The position numbers and the translations under genes are program-made. From Chloroflexota bacterium (GTDB lineage Bacteria; Chloroflexota; Dehalococcoidia; Lucifugimonadales; Lucifugimonadaceae), in contig JAJCYY010000043.1 of NCBI GenBank assembly GCA_029262735.1, forward strand, positions 1 through 42,021: a DNA stretch of 42,021 bases, in the 5' to 3' direction. Numbering within the stretch: the stretch's first letter is position 1; every line of letters starts with the position of its first letter. Of the stretch, positions 7,077 to 17,959 are shown one piece after another. Under the pieces are notes generated by a model. The model worked only from the letters and a program-made list of their open reading frames with translations, did no database searches and had not been told where the DNA came from.

Positions 7077-9098
7077 CTACCGACTTACGAAACTGATCTC
7101 GTAGTCCAGTGAGCCGGTCACGTCCGGGGTCACGACGCTGACCGCGACGGCGATCAGTTCCCCGTTTTCGGGTCCGCGTACCGTCACGTCCGCGATACCG
7201 TTTCTTCCGACTAATGCACGTTCGACAACCGCCGGGCCGTTCACGGTGTCGTGTATCACCTGCAGTAGGTACTCGACAGCGCGCCTGTCGCTGATGAGGG
7301 CGAAACCGTTGCTTGTCCAGCCGCCCTCTCCGTCCGTTGAGTCGCTGAAATCTAACTCCGCGATCGAAAAATCGTCGAAGCAGGCGCCGCGGTCGTGGAT
7401 GGCGTCGTCAGTTATGTACTCGATGCGGAGCAGAACCTCATCACCCGCGTACTGTGTGAGGTCCACCCCGTCTTTGACCCAGCCATTACTCTGACCGGTC
7501 AGACCGGGACCGAACGCCGTTCCGTTGGGATTGGCCGCAGAAGACCGGTCCGATGGTAGAACCTGCCATGTCGAGCCGCCATCTGTTGAGACCTCGATGT
7601 AGACGTAGTCCCAGTCTTCTTCTATCGCGTACCAGGCCCAGAACTCGAAGCGGGCTGAATTGACACTTCTCAGGTCGACGGTTCGGGTAAGTGTGGTGTC
7701 GATAGAGTCGCCCGCATTCGACCACCAGCAGGTTTCACCGGAGTGCGGCTCAGCCGGAAACACCTGCCCTTCGGGTGATCCCTTGAAGCTGATGGTTGTC
7801 TCTTTCCCGGATTCTCGAATCTCGTAGTAGTTCGTGCCGAACGGCCTGACCTTACCCGTGAGCACCTGCGATCCCAGTACAGCTGTCGAGCGCGGTCTGT
7901 TGACTCGCCTGTCCGGGTAGCCGAAGACACCTGACTCATCGTCAACGTAGTTAGCGACGACCCAGTCCGAAAACAGATCAACCGTGTTCCGGGCAAGCCC
8001 CAGTTCAGCCATGACCGCGTCTATCGACTCGATGCCGTCTGACGGGTGTTCGATGATCGCTCGAAGTGTTTCCACACCGCCGTACTGCGCTGCGATGTAC
8101 TCGAAGAATAGAGCCGCTGCTCCATAGTTCGGAGAGGCCTCGAATATCTCCGGTTCCCACTGCACCAGCGATGTGTTCGGACGTCTCAGGAACGAAGAGA
8201 TCGAGCCCGGAGGGAACCCAGCGAGGCCGGACGCCACCTCAGAAATGCCCTCGTTTACCCATGACTCCTCACCGGCATCGGCGGCCCAGTGAATGGCGTG
8301 CTGCAGTTCATGTGCGATCGTGCTCATGTATCCGTTTCCACCGAGAGTCAGTCCGTCGGATGAGATGTAGATCGCTTCCCGCTGGTTGCTGTCGGCCTGA
8401 ATCTGCACCGGATACTCATCTGCTCCGCTGAAGTACCCGGCGACTCCGGGGCGAAGCCTGCCGTGGAAGATGACGATGCGCGGGTCGTTGTCAATTCCAG
8501 GGTTCCAGACATCGCCAAGGGGATTGATGACACCGGCCCAGACATCCGATTCGAACTGCATCGCAGCCTGCTCAAGCCGACCCTGATCGGGACTGAGATC
8601 GGCCTCGAACACCCAGTAGGCGTGCTCGGAAATGTGTCTCACCTCTGCATCGACGACTACGGTGCCGTTGGATCGGTTCACCTGCCATTCGAAGGTGTCG
8701 CCCTTGCGAAGGGGCGCAGGTACCGGCGAGGCGAAGCGCGGGACCGGCTGGCTCGTCTTCAAAGTCAACCTGCGGGCCAGCTCATAGAGGTCGCGCTCAG
8801 GCGGGATAGGGATCTTGCCAACCGGTGGATCGCCAGGTCGGGAAACGTTTGTCTCGGTCGGGGATGACGTAGTCGTGGGTGGTGAGGACGTGGCCGTCCC
8901 TGGGCCAATCGTCGCCGGGGAAGCTGTGCCGGTCGATGCGGCGGGCAGCGTAGCCGTTGGTAACGGTGTTGCTGTACCTGTCGTGGGAGCGGCTGAGGTA
9001 CAGGCCGCTGCAAGCGCCACCAGGGCGATTGCCGCACCGGAGAAAATTCGGGCTGACGAGACCGGGCGTCCCATATGTGAAAGAAGTGCCAGGTGCAT
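7077..9098 (-). CDS. Secreted zinc metalloprotease lipoprotein (M6/immune-inhibitor-A-like)
   Basis: 673-residue exported protein. Signal peptide with lipobox LAAAC (Cys33), then a Thr/Ser/Pro-rich linker to about residue 95, a peptidase domain with HELQH (263-267) and a downstream NEG (Glu283) as third zinc ligand, which makes it a gluzincin-type metalloprotease. A C-terminal half (about 415-600) contains ARFEFWAWYAIEEDWDYVYI and STDGGSTWQVL, the beta-sandwich pattern seen after the catalytic domain of M6 (immune inhibitor A) proteases. It is anchored in the membrane and acts outside the cell, probably as a degradative protease. It starts 3 bp after the pth stop, last gene of the ligA operon. 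An internal ATG at 9074 would also keep the signal peptide. Confidence 0.8.
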   Translation of the reverse strand: MHLALLSHMGRPVSSARIFSGAAIALVALAAACTSAAPTTGTATPLPTATLPAASTGTASPATIGPGTATSSPPTTTSSPTETNVSRPGDPPVGKIPIPPERDLYELARRLTLKTSQPVPRFASPVPAPLRKGDTFEWQVNRSNGTVVVDAEVRHISEHAYWVFEADLSPDQGRLEQAAMQFESDVWAGVINPLGDVWNPGIDNDPRIVIFHGRLRPGVAGYFSGADEYPVQIQADSNQREAIYISSDGLTLGGNGYMSTIAHELQHAIHWAADAGEESWVNEGISEVASGLAGFPPGSISSFLRRPNTSLVQWEPEIFEASPNYGAAALFFEYIAAQYGGVETLRAIIEHPSDGIESIDAVMAELGLARNTVDLFSDWVVANYVDDESGVFGYPDRRVNRPRSTAVLGSQVLTGKVRPFGTNYYEIRESGKETTISFKGSPEGQVFPAEPHSGETCWWSNAGDSIDTTLTRTVDLRSVNSARFEFWAWYAIEEDWDYVYIEVSTDGGSTWQVLPSDRSSAANPNGTAFGPGLTGQSNGWVKDGVDLTQYAGDEVLLRIEYITDDAIHDRGACFDDFSIAELDFSDSTDGEGGWTSNGFALISDRRAVEYLLQVIHDTVNGPAVVERALVGRNGIADVTVRGPENGELIAVAVSVVTPDVTGSLDYEISFVSR

Positions 9099-9101
9099 GA
9101 A

Positions 9102-9728
9102 TCAGCCGTTGAAGCGGTTCATAGCGGTTTCGATACTATCGGTCACGGCCGCCTCAACAGCCTCAGCCGCTCTTTTTGCCGCGTTTCGCACCAGTTCTCG
9201 CTCCTGCGGGGCCATTGTGCCCAGCACGTAGTCAACCTGATCGCCGGGAATCATTGGCCGTCCAACGCCGATCCTGATTCGTGCGAACTCTTCGGTTCCG
9301 AGCGCAGAGATGACCGACTTCATTCCATTGTGTCCGCCTGCGCCGCCTCTTGTACGGATACGTAATTTACCGGTCTCGAGGTTCAGATCGTCATAGATTA
9401 CGATCAGCCTGTCCGGTTCGACATGGTGCTTTCGCATCAAATGACGCAGTGCGTCTCCACTACGGTTGACGTACGTCAGAGGGCGCACGAGAAGGACCTG
9501 CACCCCGCCACAGTTGATCTCAACGGTCTCAGAGTTGGCGCCGGATGGCTTGAACTGCGCCTTGGTGGGTTCTGCGAGGTCGTCCAGCGACCACCAGCCG
9601 ACGTTGTGCCTTGTATTGCGGTATTTGGGACCCGGGTTGCCAAGCCCCGCGACCAGCCACTCCACCTGCTGGTGCGCCCCGCCTGAGCCGCGTGGGAACA
9701 GCTTTTGTATGAGGCTTGCTGCGTCCAA
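9102..9728 (-). CDS. pth: Peptidyl-tRNA hydrolase
   Basis: Cleaves peptidyl-tRNA released from stalled ribosomes. Family blocks are clear: GLGNPGPKYRNTRHNVGW (about residues 29-46, containing the catalytic His), RPLTYVNRSGDAL, IYDDLNLETGKLRIR with the catalytic Asp, and GGAGGHNGMKSVI. The protein is 208 residues with about 25 extra residues before the conserved beginning. The listed start is TTG, placed so that the stop TAA of the preceding gene (9730-9732) is immediately upstream; no Shine-Dalgarno is seen, so translational coupling is likely. A GTG at VEWLVAG would remove the extension. Confidence 0.95.
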   Translation of the reverse strand: MDAASLIQKLFPRGSGGAHQQVEWLVAGLGNPGPKYRNTRHNVGWWSLDDLAEPTKAQFKPSGANSETVEINCGGVQVLLVRPLTYVNRSGDALRHLMRKHHVEPDRLIVIYDDLNLETGKLRIRTRGGAGGHNGMKSVISALGTEEFARIRIGVGRPMIPGDQVDYVLGTMAPQERELVRNAAKRAAEAVEAAVTDSIETAMNRFNG

Positions 9729-9729
9729 G

Positions 9730-11766
9730 TTAGTCCGATCTGCCCGGCTTGCCAGAACTGCCGGGCGATACGTCCGTTGAGTCGCGGGCGAAACGCTTCA
9801 GGAAACTCATTACACCGTCGTCAAGGAGATCAGAAATGGCGGTGAGGTCAGCTATTGAGTTGATCCGAATAAGGTCTCGCAGCTCGCCTTCGCGCTCGCC
9901 TGAGAGCACACGCGAGACCGCGATCTCACTGAGCCGAACACTACACTGCCTGAGCATGTGTTCGATTTCGGCGATTCGCTCCTCCACCTCGTCCTCGTGA
10001 CCCGGAGAGCCAAGTCGCACGCCACACTCGCTGCAGTACGGGTGACTCTTCAACCCGACCTCGGGCTCCCGGTTAAGGCATGGCTGCACGCGGTCCCTGA
10101 GCTCCCTCCATAGAGTCTCGAACTGCGGATCGTAGATACCGTCTAACTCCTGGATCGAGACCAGTTTCCGAACGGCGGTGTGCTGGAGGTCAGCCCGTTT
10201 CACCCGCCTGGCAAGTTCCAGGTCCGCGCTGCGCCGTTCGGCGTGGTGTGCCAGGTAAGACCTGCTGAAACGCAGCCTCCACTGCTGGAAATCATGGAGC
10301 ACCGGAGCGGCGGATGTGTTGTTCAGAAGGAGCTCGGACACGTCGAGCCTTGCAAGCAACAGCTCGGCGTCGCTAGCAATCGCCTGATCCTGACGTCCGA
10401 AATCGGCCCCCGATACGTAGTCGTAGGCCGCCTGCACATCGACTACGTCTTCACTCAGTGCCCGCAGGCGAAAGGATTCAGCGACCGCTTCGGCGAACTC
10501 CGCGACCTCAGGGAACGACAGGGTTGCACTGGCGTAAAACGACACCCAGTTGTCTGAATCCAGGACCGGAATGAGTCGCCTGACAAGAGCCACATTCGGG
10601 AGCGTGTCGAGTAGCGGTCCAGATACAGACTCAAGCGTGCGGAGCGTTAGAGCAGTGCGTGATTCAGTGACCTGGAGGACCTCGATGAGTCGCCGCTCAA
10701 ACCGCGCGGCTGGTTCGCCGCCCCTGGAAGGCTCGGCATTTGGCACGAACGCTCGAACATACGACAGGGCTGAATTCCAATCAGCTGTATGGTGGCCGCT
10801 CAGCCACTGAATCGAGTAGATGAGGTCTGGTCTGAACACCTCGGTGCTGAGGGTGTGCGCATCGAGACGCGGGTTCCCAGAGGGCTCACTCGGTACGGAT
10901 TCGGCCTGGCCGCCATACATCTTGACGTGGGTAATCAGCAGAAGGGATGCGAGCGTCGGGGGAAGTCCAGGATGGCGCAGGAGCAGCCCGCGTAGCTTCT
11001 CCCCTGGGATCCTGTGTTCGGCACCGGATGCTATCGCCTTCAGTTCTTCGTCAATCGAATCCAAGCCGCTGCCAGATGCCACCCGCAGACGGTCGTCCAG
11101 GGGACCACGCCAGCCGGACTCATCTGTCGCCACGATCCTCATGAACAGCGCCTCGGCGGTCAACCTGTCCGTGGTGAACCGGACCCCATCGGGGCGGGTG
11201 AACATGGCTGCGGCGATCGCCTCCACCCATGTACCCGGGTCGTCACCGATGAAGATTGAGTCACCGCTCAATGCCGCAGAACCATCGTCAGTAACGGTAA
11301 TGAGCCGGCCTCTTCGCCACCTCTCAGCCAGACTGCTCGCGATGCTACGCTGGGCCTCAGAAGTGCGACCTGTGAGTGATGACGCAAGGGACTGAAGCTC
11401 GGTGTCGCTTGAGGTCATGTACCGTTCTCTGATCTCGTTCAACCTACTGATCTCTCGGTTGAGCTGAACGAAATCCGAGGCTTCGTAGGTCGACTCAAGA
11501 GCAGGCGGTACGGCAACTGCGATACGCCGCTCTTTCACATCTCTTCCGGTTACACGCTGGCCTTCCGATAACAGCACAAGCCTGAACATGACTCGCTCCG
11601 GCAGTCCAAAGCCGAACCATGATTGCCACTGGTCGGCGAAGATCACCTCCCCGGGATAGTCGAACCCGTTGATGACCACCGAGACGGGCTGTGGCCTGTC
11701 AGCGAACTCCCGAGCGAGGGAGATCGCTGTATCGTCTATCGTCTCGCCTATGGCGCCATAGACCAT
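9730..11766 (-). CDS. Large protein of unknown function with C-terminal Cys cluster
   Basis: I do not recognise this 678-residue protein. It has no signal peptide or membrane segment. Visible features are a helical, charged N-terminal half with a short coiled-coil-like stretch near residues 95-150, a helical middle, and near residue 590 a cluster C-x14-C-x2-C with a histidine in the spacer (ending PYCSECGVRLG), which looks like a zinc site, followed by a helical C-terminal tail. Weak resemblance to C-terminal parts of large DUF6079/BREX-type proteins crossed my mind but cannot be supported. The start is chosen at the ATG at 11766 because GGAG lies 6 nt upstream; an ATG at 11778 has no ribosome site. 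It sits between ligA (stop 11782) and pth with almost no spacing, so it is an operon member. Confidence 0.75.
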   Translation of the reverse strand: MVYGAIGETIDDTAISLAREFADRPQPVSVVINGFDYPGEVIFADQWQSWFGFGLPERVMFRLVLLSEGQRVTGRDVKERRIAVAVPPALESTYEASDFVQLNREISRLNEIRERYMTSSDTELQSLASSLTGRTSEAQRSIASSLAERWRRGRLITVTDDGSAALSGDSIFIGDDPGTWVEAIAAAMFTRPDGVRFTTDRLTAEALFMRIVATDESGWRGPLDDRLRVASGSGLDSIDEELKAIASGAEHRIPGEKLRGLLLRHPGLPPTLASLLLITHVKMYGGQAESVPSEPSGNPRLDAHTLSTEVFRPDLIYSIQWLSGHHTADWNSALSYVRAFVPNAEPSRGGEPAARFERRLIEVLQVTESRTALTLRTLESVSGPLLDTLPNVALVRRLIPVLDSDNWVSFYASATLSFPEVAEFAEAVAESFRLRALSEDVVDVQAAYDYVSGADFGRQDQAIASDAELLLARLDVSELLLNNTSAAPVLHDFQQWRLRFSRSYLAHHAERRSADLELARRVKRADLQHTAVRKLVSIQELDGIYDPQFETLWRELRDRVQPCLNREPEVGLKSHPYCSECGVRLGSPGHEDEVEERIAEIEHMLRQCSVRLSEIAVSRVLSGEREGELRDLIRINSIADLTAISDLLDDGVMSFLKRFARDSTDVSPGSSGKPGRSD

Positions 11767-11781
11767 GTTGTGCTCCATCGA

Positions 11782-13872
<2,091 letters not shown>

Positions 13873-13906
13873 CTATTGAAGTCAGTAGAGATTCGAGGTA
13901 TGCCGG

Positions 13907-13915
13907 ATTATATCA
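13907..13915 (-). promoter_or_regulatory. Extended -10 promoter of the ligA operon
   Basis: On the minus strand the sequence TGATATAAT is a perfect extended -10 (TGnTATAAT). The -35 region is poor (TCAAGA at 17-nt spacing), which is normal for extended -10 promoters. Transcription would start near 13900, about 46 nt before the ligA ATG. Confidence 0.55.
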
Positions 13916-14084
13916 ACGGCGGCTATTAATCTTGAGTTCATGTCAGCGCCTGTTTCGGGTATCGGGGATATACTCCGTTGCTCTTATTGTTACGTTGGCA
14001 CTGGCCTGTGCAGGGTGCATCGCTCCCGCCGGTCCAGGCTTCATCGTTTCCAGAGCTTGTCAGATTCGGGGCAACAGGGGCTCA

Positions 14085-15386
14085 ATGGCAGAGATTAGAC
14101 CTTTCCGCGGCATTCGCTACGCGCACTCGCCTGGTAACGGGGCAGGCGACATGGCGCTCAACCTGTGCCCGCCATTCGACGTCATCACGCCCGCGCTGCA
14201 GAAGGAGTTGTACGAAAGGTCTCCGTACAACATTGTCCGGCTGGAGCTGGGTCGGCGTGGCCTTACAGACGATCCGTACCTTTCGGCGGCCGAGACTCAA
14301 CGGGAGTGGACAGAGTCCGGCGTTCTCAGGCGGGACGAGGAACCGTCTATCTACGTCACCGAAGAGACGTTCGACTTCGCTGGCCAGAAGCTGGTGCGCC
14401 GCGGCTTTATCTCGGCCCTCAGGCTGGAAGAGTACGACAGGGAGATCGTGCGGCCCCACGAGAATACCCGTGCCGAGTGGGTGAAGGACCGTGTTCGGTT
14501 GATGGGCGTTGCACAGGCGAACTACAGCCCATTGCTCATGGTGTTCAGGGACGACCTTCGCTCAACCGTCGGTGGAATGATCCAGGCCGTGGCGGGAGGC
14601 GCACCTACTCTGTCGGTAGAGCCGCCGGACCTGTCGGCGCTCCGAATGTGGCGAGTTACCGACCCGGGCACGCAGCAGGTGATGGCGGATTCGCTTGCCG
14701 ATTCTCCCCTGTTGATCGCGGACGGGCATCACCGGTACGAAGCGGCATTGCGCTATCGATCTCTGATCCGCAGCGGCCGCGAAGTGGAACACAATGAGTC
14801 GATCAACTACCGGATGGTTCTCCTGGTTTCGGTAGATGAGCAGGGACTGATAACGCGCGGCTACCACAGATCCATCGAGAATCCGACACCCGGGGACCTG
14901 GAAGAGTTAAAAAAGCTAGTTCGGTCGCAGTGCGACCTTGAACGCTGGACTCCGCCGATCGGAACGAACGAGGCGATCTCACTGGCATTCTCGGATGTGC
15001 TTGGCAGCAGGCAAGGTTCCGAGGTGGCGTTCGGGGTGATCGGCCTTGAACCCGGCTCGTTCCACATCGCTCGGGCAAGGAATTTGCAGCCCGCCGAGGA
15101 CCTGTTGAAGGACTCCGAGTATTCGAGGCTTCATGATCTGTTTATCAATCCTGCAATAGCGGAAGAACGACGCGACGAAGTGGTGAATGTGGAGCATGAC
15201 CTTGTGCGGGTGCTGGACAGCGTTGAGAACGGGGAAGCCAGCATTGCTTTCGCGATGCGTCCTGTCCCCATGCAGGAGTTCATTGGAATCGTTACACGCG
15301 GCTGGCGACTGCCACCCAAGGCGACCAACTTTTTCCCGAAACCTTCGGCTGGTGCCGTGCTGCAAACGCTCCAGGGCGACATTTAG
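14085..15386 (+). CDS. DUF1015 family protein
   Basis: 433-residue cytosolic protein of the DUF1015 family, whose biochemical role is not established. The signature DGHHRYEAALRYR is present near residue 215, and the N-terminus IRPFRGIRYAHSPG followed by CPPFDVI matches the family beginning. The start is the ATG at 14085, supported by AGGGG about 4 nt upstream and by the family length. The same frame stays open upstream to 13815, overlapping the ligA promoter; that extension encodes a signal-peptide-like stretch which I treat as non-coding (see findings). Divergent from ligA and convergent with the lipoprotein gene ending at 15420. Confidence 0.88.
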   Translation: MAEIRPFRGIRYAHSPGNGAGDMALNLCPPFDVITPALQKELYERSPYNIVRLELGRRGLTDDPYLSAAETQREWTESGVLRRDEEPSIYVTEETFDFAGQKLVRRGFISALRLEEYDREIVRPHENTRAEWVKDRVRLMGVAQANYSPLLMVFRDDLRSTVGGMIQAVAGGAPTLSVEPPDLSALRMWRVTDPGTQQVMADSLADSPLLIADGHHRYEAALRYRSLIRSGREVEHNESINYRMVLLVSVDEQGLITRGYHRSIENPTPGDLEELKKLVRSQCDLERWTPPIGTNEAISLAFSDVLGSRQGSEVAFGVIGLEPGSFHIARARNLQPAEDLLKDSEYSRLHDLFINPAIAEERRDEVVNVEHDLVRVLDSVENGEASIAFAMRPVPMQEFIGIVTRGWRLPPKATNFFPKPSAGAVLQTLQGDI

Positions 15387-15419
15387 CCTTGCGGCTTGTC
15401 CCTCGGAACGGGCCAACGG

Positions 15420-16748
15420 CTAGTCTGCGAGCTGTCGCAGCACATCGATCACATCGCCCGTCGGCGCTCGTTCGATGTAGTTCCTGCCGATGAATTCGTA
15501 GTGAATCTGCCCGTCCTTGCCAATGACGTACGTGCCGGGGAAAGGGTGCGTGCCGCCGTCCATCAGCCCCGAGTAGGCAAGAGGTGGCCTGGCATCTCCT
15601 GAAGAGTAGAGCACAGGGAACATGAGACCGACGCGTCGCACGATTTGACCCGTCTCGCTGAGGTCGTCCATGCTGACCGCGATCACCTCAGCACCAAGCT
15701 CGGTTATCTCGTTGTAGCGTTTTTGCAGATCACCTAGCTGCATGCGGCAGAACGTTCACCAGAATGCGCGGTAAAACACCAGCACCACGTTACTGTCTCC
15801 CAGGGTTTCGCTCAGGGAAACCTCACCACCGCCGATCGCATCGGGCAGGCGGAAATCGGTAACACCGGGACCAAGTGAGAGTGTGGCGATGATCGGGTCT
15901 TCAGGGGTTGGAGTTGCGGCTTGCGGCGTCGCCGGAGCAGGCGTTGGCGTTGGCTCGGCTGTCCCGGTATCGAGCGAGCGCTGGATCGTCTGCAGCATCT
16001 CCTCCAATCCCGGCAGGTCTGAGGCTGAAAAGCCGATCTGCCTGCCGAGCTCATCGCCGGATGGGCCGAAGACGAAAAGCGCCGGTGCGGCGTGGCCGTT
16101 GCCGGAGAGGTTGAAGATTCCCCAGCTCTCTGAGACGGAGCCGTTGACATCTGAGAGCACCGGGAACTCGACTCCGATGGAGTCCACCGTCATCCGAGTC
16201 TTCTCAGGCAGGTCGGTACTGATGGCGATCAACTCGGCACCAATCTGCTTGAAGCGGCTGTAGTGCTCCTGCATCGTCCGTAGTCGGTCCTCGCAGGCCA
16301 CACAATCGGCACCGCCGTAGAAGAACAGGCCGACCGGGACTGTGCCGCGAATGTCGTCGAAGTTGACGACACCGCCGTTGGTGGAGAGCAGTGAAAACTC
16401 ACTCGACTCTTCACCAGCATTTTCGATCGTATCGGTGGTGTTTGCGGGCGTGGGCGAAGGTGCAGGAGCAGGGTCCTGGATATTTGTGCTCGCCGTGTTG
16501 TCGACGGTGCTTGTGGGCGATACCGATTGCCCGGTCGCTGATCCTTGATTGACCGCAGCACCGGCGCCCGTCGAACCAGAGCCTGCCGGTTGCTGACCGG
16601 GTGTCACCGATTCCCGTCCCGGCGTCTTTGCGGATTCGGCGGTCGAGTCGGATTCGTCAGCAATCGTGGCACTACCGCAGCCGATCATCGCGGCGGCGAC
16701 TAGTATGAGCGCAATTGCTATCGAGTGACGCTTCAAGTCGGACTTCAC
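15420..16748 (-). CDS. Two-domain redoxin lipoprotein, probable selenoprotein (TGA = Sec at residue 331)
   Basis: Read through one in-frame TGA (15756-15758), this gene encodes 442 residues: an N-terminal lipoprotein signal with Cys24 (AAAMIGC), a low-complexity Ser/Thr/Pro linker to about residue 115, a first peroxiredoxin/thioredoxin-fold domain (about 117-245) with CVAC at 149-152, a Pro/Thr linker, and a second AhpC/TSA-like domain (about 285-442). In the second domain the conserved FYRGFWCPFC-type active site reads FYRAFW-U-TFCRMQL, so the TGA takes the place of the peroxidatic Cys with the resolving Cys at 334. Conserved sequence continues without further interruption to 15420. Probably an exported, membrane-anchored thiol/selenol peroxidase or reductase. 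The listed start is GTG; a TTG at 16736 has better ribosome-site spacing. No selABCD genes are in the window, so Sec insertion is inferred; a nonsense mutation is the alternative. Confidence 0.75.
15724..15742 (-). promoter_or_regulatory. Candidate bacterial SECIS stem-loop
   Basis: Starting 13 nt after the in-frame TGA, the mRNA can form a 5-bp stem TGCAG / CTGCA closing the 9-nt loop CTAGGTGAT. The loop contains GGU, about 21 nt after the UGA. E. coli fdhF, the reference bSECIS, has an apical stem of very similar sequence (UGCAG...CUGCA with GGU) at a similar distance. The hairpin is wholly within codons of the second redoxin domain, as bacterial SECIS elements must be. Fold was read by eye. 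Confidence 0.55.
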
Positions 16749-16756
16749 CTATCTGT

Positions 16757-16780
16757 GGCCAATCGGCCAATCGGCCAATT
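16757..16780. repeat. Three tandem 8-bp repeats upstream of the selenoprotein gene
   Basis: Three head-to-tail copies of GGCCAATC (the third ends in T), each containing the palindromic core TTGGCCAA-like sequence, lie 8-32 bp before the GTG start. The position suggests an operator or merely slippage-prone sequence; no known regulator site is recognised. Confidence 0.6.
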
Positions 16781-16837
16781 GTCCGACTGGCCTGGCAACT
16801 CAGAACGAACTACCTTGCAACAGGTTTCTACGAACGA

Positions 16838-16860
16838 AACCGGCTTATGGCGCGCCGGTT
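16838..16860 (-). terminator. Hairpin at the end of the aminotransferase gene
   Basis: Stem AACCGG (16838-16843) / CCGGTT (16855-16860) overlapping the aminotransferase stop codon; on the minus strand it is followed by TCGTTCG. A modest terminator-like structure between the aminotransferase and the lipoprotein gene. Confidence 0.4.
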
Positions 16861-17959
16861 AGCCACCCATTACACGTAGCGTTCGTCCTGCTGCCTCAAG
16901 CGCCTCGTCGATATGAGCGGTCTCGACCCATCCCATGTGGCCGATTCTGAAGATCTTGCCTGTGAGGGATTTCTGGCCTCCGCCGAGGATTACATTGAAG
17001 TCGCGCCTCACTCTGGCGAGGAACTCTTTGCCATCGATGTCTTCCGGCAGTTTGATAGCGGTCACTGTGTTCGATGCGAACCGCTCTTCTGGCAACAGCT
17101 CAAGACCAAGTGAACGAGCGCCGTCCCTCGTGTGCTCCGCAATGGCGTGGTGGCGGGCGAAGACCGTCTCAATTCCTTCTGCGACCATCGCCTCAAGTGA
17201 GTTCTCGATTGCGTACATCACAGGCAAACACGGCGTGAAGGGCGGCTGACCGATCTTCAGGTAGTCTTCGTACTGCTGCACGTCGTAGTAGTACTTCGGC
17301 GTCGTCGATTTGGCGTGAGCATCCCAGGCCCTCTTGCTGAATGTGACCATCGCTATTCCGGGCGGTGCAACCCACGACTTCTGGGACGCGGTTGCAACCA
17401 CGTCGATGCCCCATGCGTCCACGGCTATCGGCATTCCACCTGCCGATGAGACGGCGTCGAGAAGTATCAGAGCATCCGACTCTTCGCGGATGACCTTGCA
17501 TAGCTCCTCGAGAGGGTTTGCAACGCCCGTTGAGCTTTCGTTGTGGGTGAAGACGACCGCCTTGCAGTCGCCCATGCCCTTCAACGTCTCGCGGACCTTC
17601 TCAGGGTCGGCCGCGTGTCCGAGTTCGAAATCGAGATTTGTGACGTTGGCGCCATAAGCCTCTGCGATCTCTCTAAAGCGGTCGCCGAACACGCCCACGG
17701 AGATGGAGAGCACCTGGTCGCCGGGAGAAATGGTGTTCACCACCGCCGTCTCCATCGCGCCGGTGCCGGAAGCGGTGATGAAGTAGACATCGTTGGTGGT
17801 CATGAAGACCGTTCGCAGGTTTGCAGTCATGCGGTCCAACATGTCTGCGTACTCTGGGCCGCGGTGGTTGATCATCTGGGAGCCGACGAGTTGTAGCACG
17901 TCATCGGGGAGTGGAACGGGACCTGGGATACGGAGGTTGGGCTGCTTGCCGTTTGTCAC
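16859..17959 (-). CDS. PLP-dependent alanine/serine-glyoxylate aminotransferase family protein
   Basis: Class V aminotransferase fold. The 366-residue product starts NLRIPGPVPLP, has SGTGAMETAVVN near residue 63, the PLP-contacting aspartate in LILLDAVSSAGG, and the Schiff-base lysine in ATASQKSW (Lys194), ending GKIFRIGHMGWV. This pattern is typical of archaeal/bacterial alanine-glyoxylate, serine-glyoxylate or phosphoserine-like transaminases; the exact amino donor cannot be decided from sequence. The start is GTG at 17959, with AGGA 8 nt upstream; an upstream extension to 18076 lacks family resemblance. It follows tyrS by about 145 bp on the same strand, with a hairpin between. Confidence 0.9.
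   Translation of the reverse strand: MTNGKQPNLRIPGPVPLPDDVLQLVGSQMINHRGPEYADMLDRMTANLRTVFMTTNDVYFITASGTGAMETAVVNTISPGDQVLSISVGVFGDRFREIAEAYGANVTNLDFELGHAADPEKVRETLKGMGDCKAVVFTHNESSTGVANPLEELCKVIREESDALILLDAVSSAGGMPIAVDAWGIDVVATASQKSWVAPPGIAMVTFSKRAWDAHAKSTTPKYYYDVQQYEDYLKIGQPPFTPCLPVMYAIENSLEAMVAEGIETVFARHHAIAEHTRDGARSLGLELLPEERFASNTVTAIKLPEDIDGKEFLARVRRDFNVILGGGQKSLTGKIFRIGHMGWVETAHIDEALEAAGRTLRVMGG

Noticed and set aside
15420..15743. A separate 107-residue peroxiredoxin fragment beginning at ATG 15743
   Set aside because: It is the same frame as the upstream gene, starts inside the conserved active site, and has no ribosome site; it is the part after the Sec codon.
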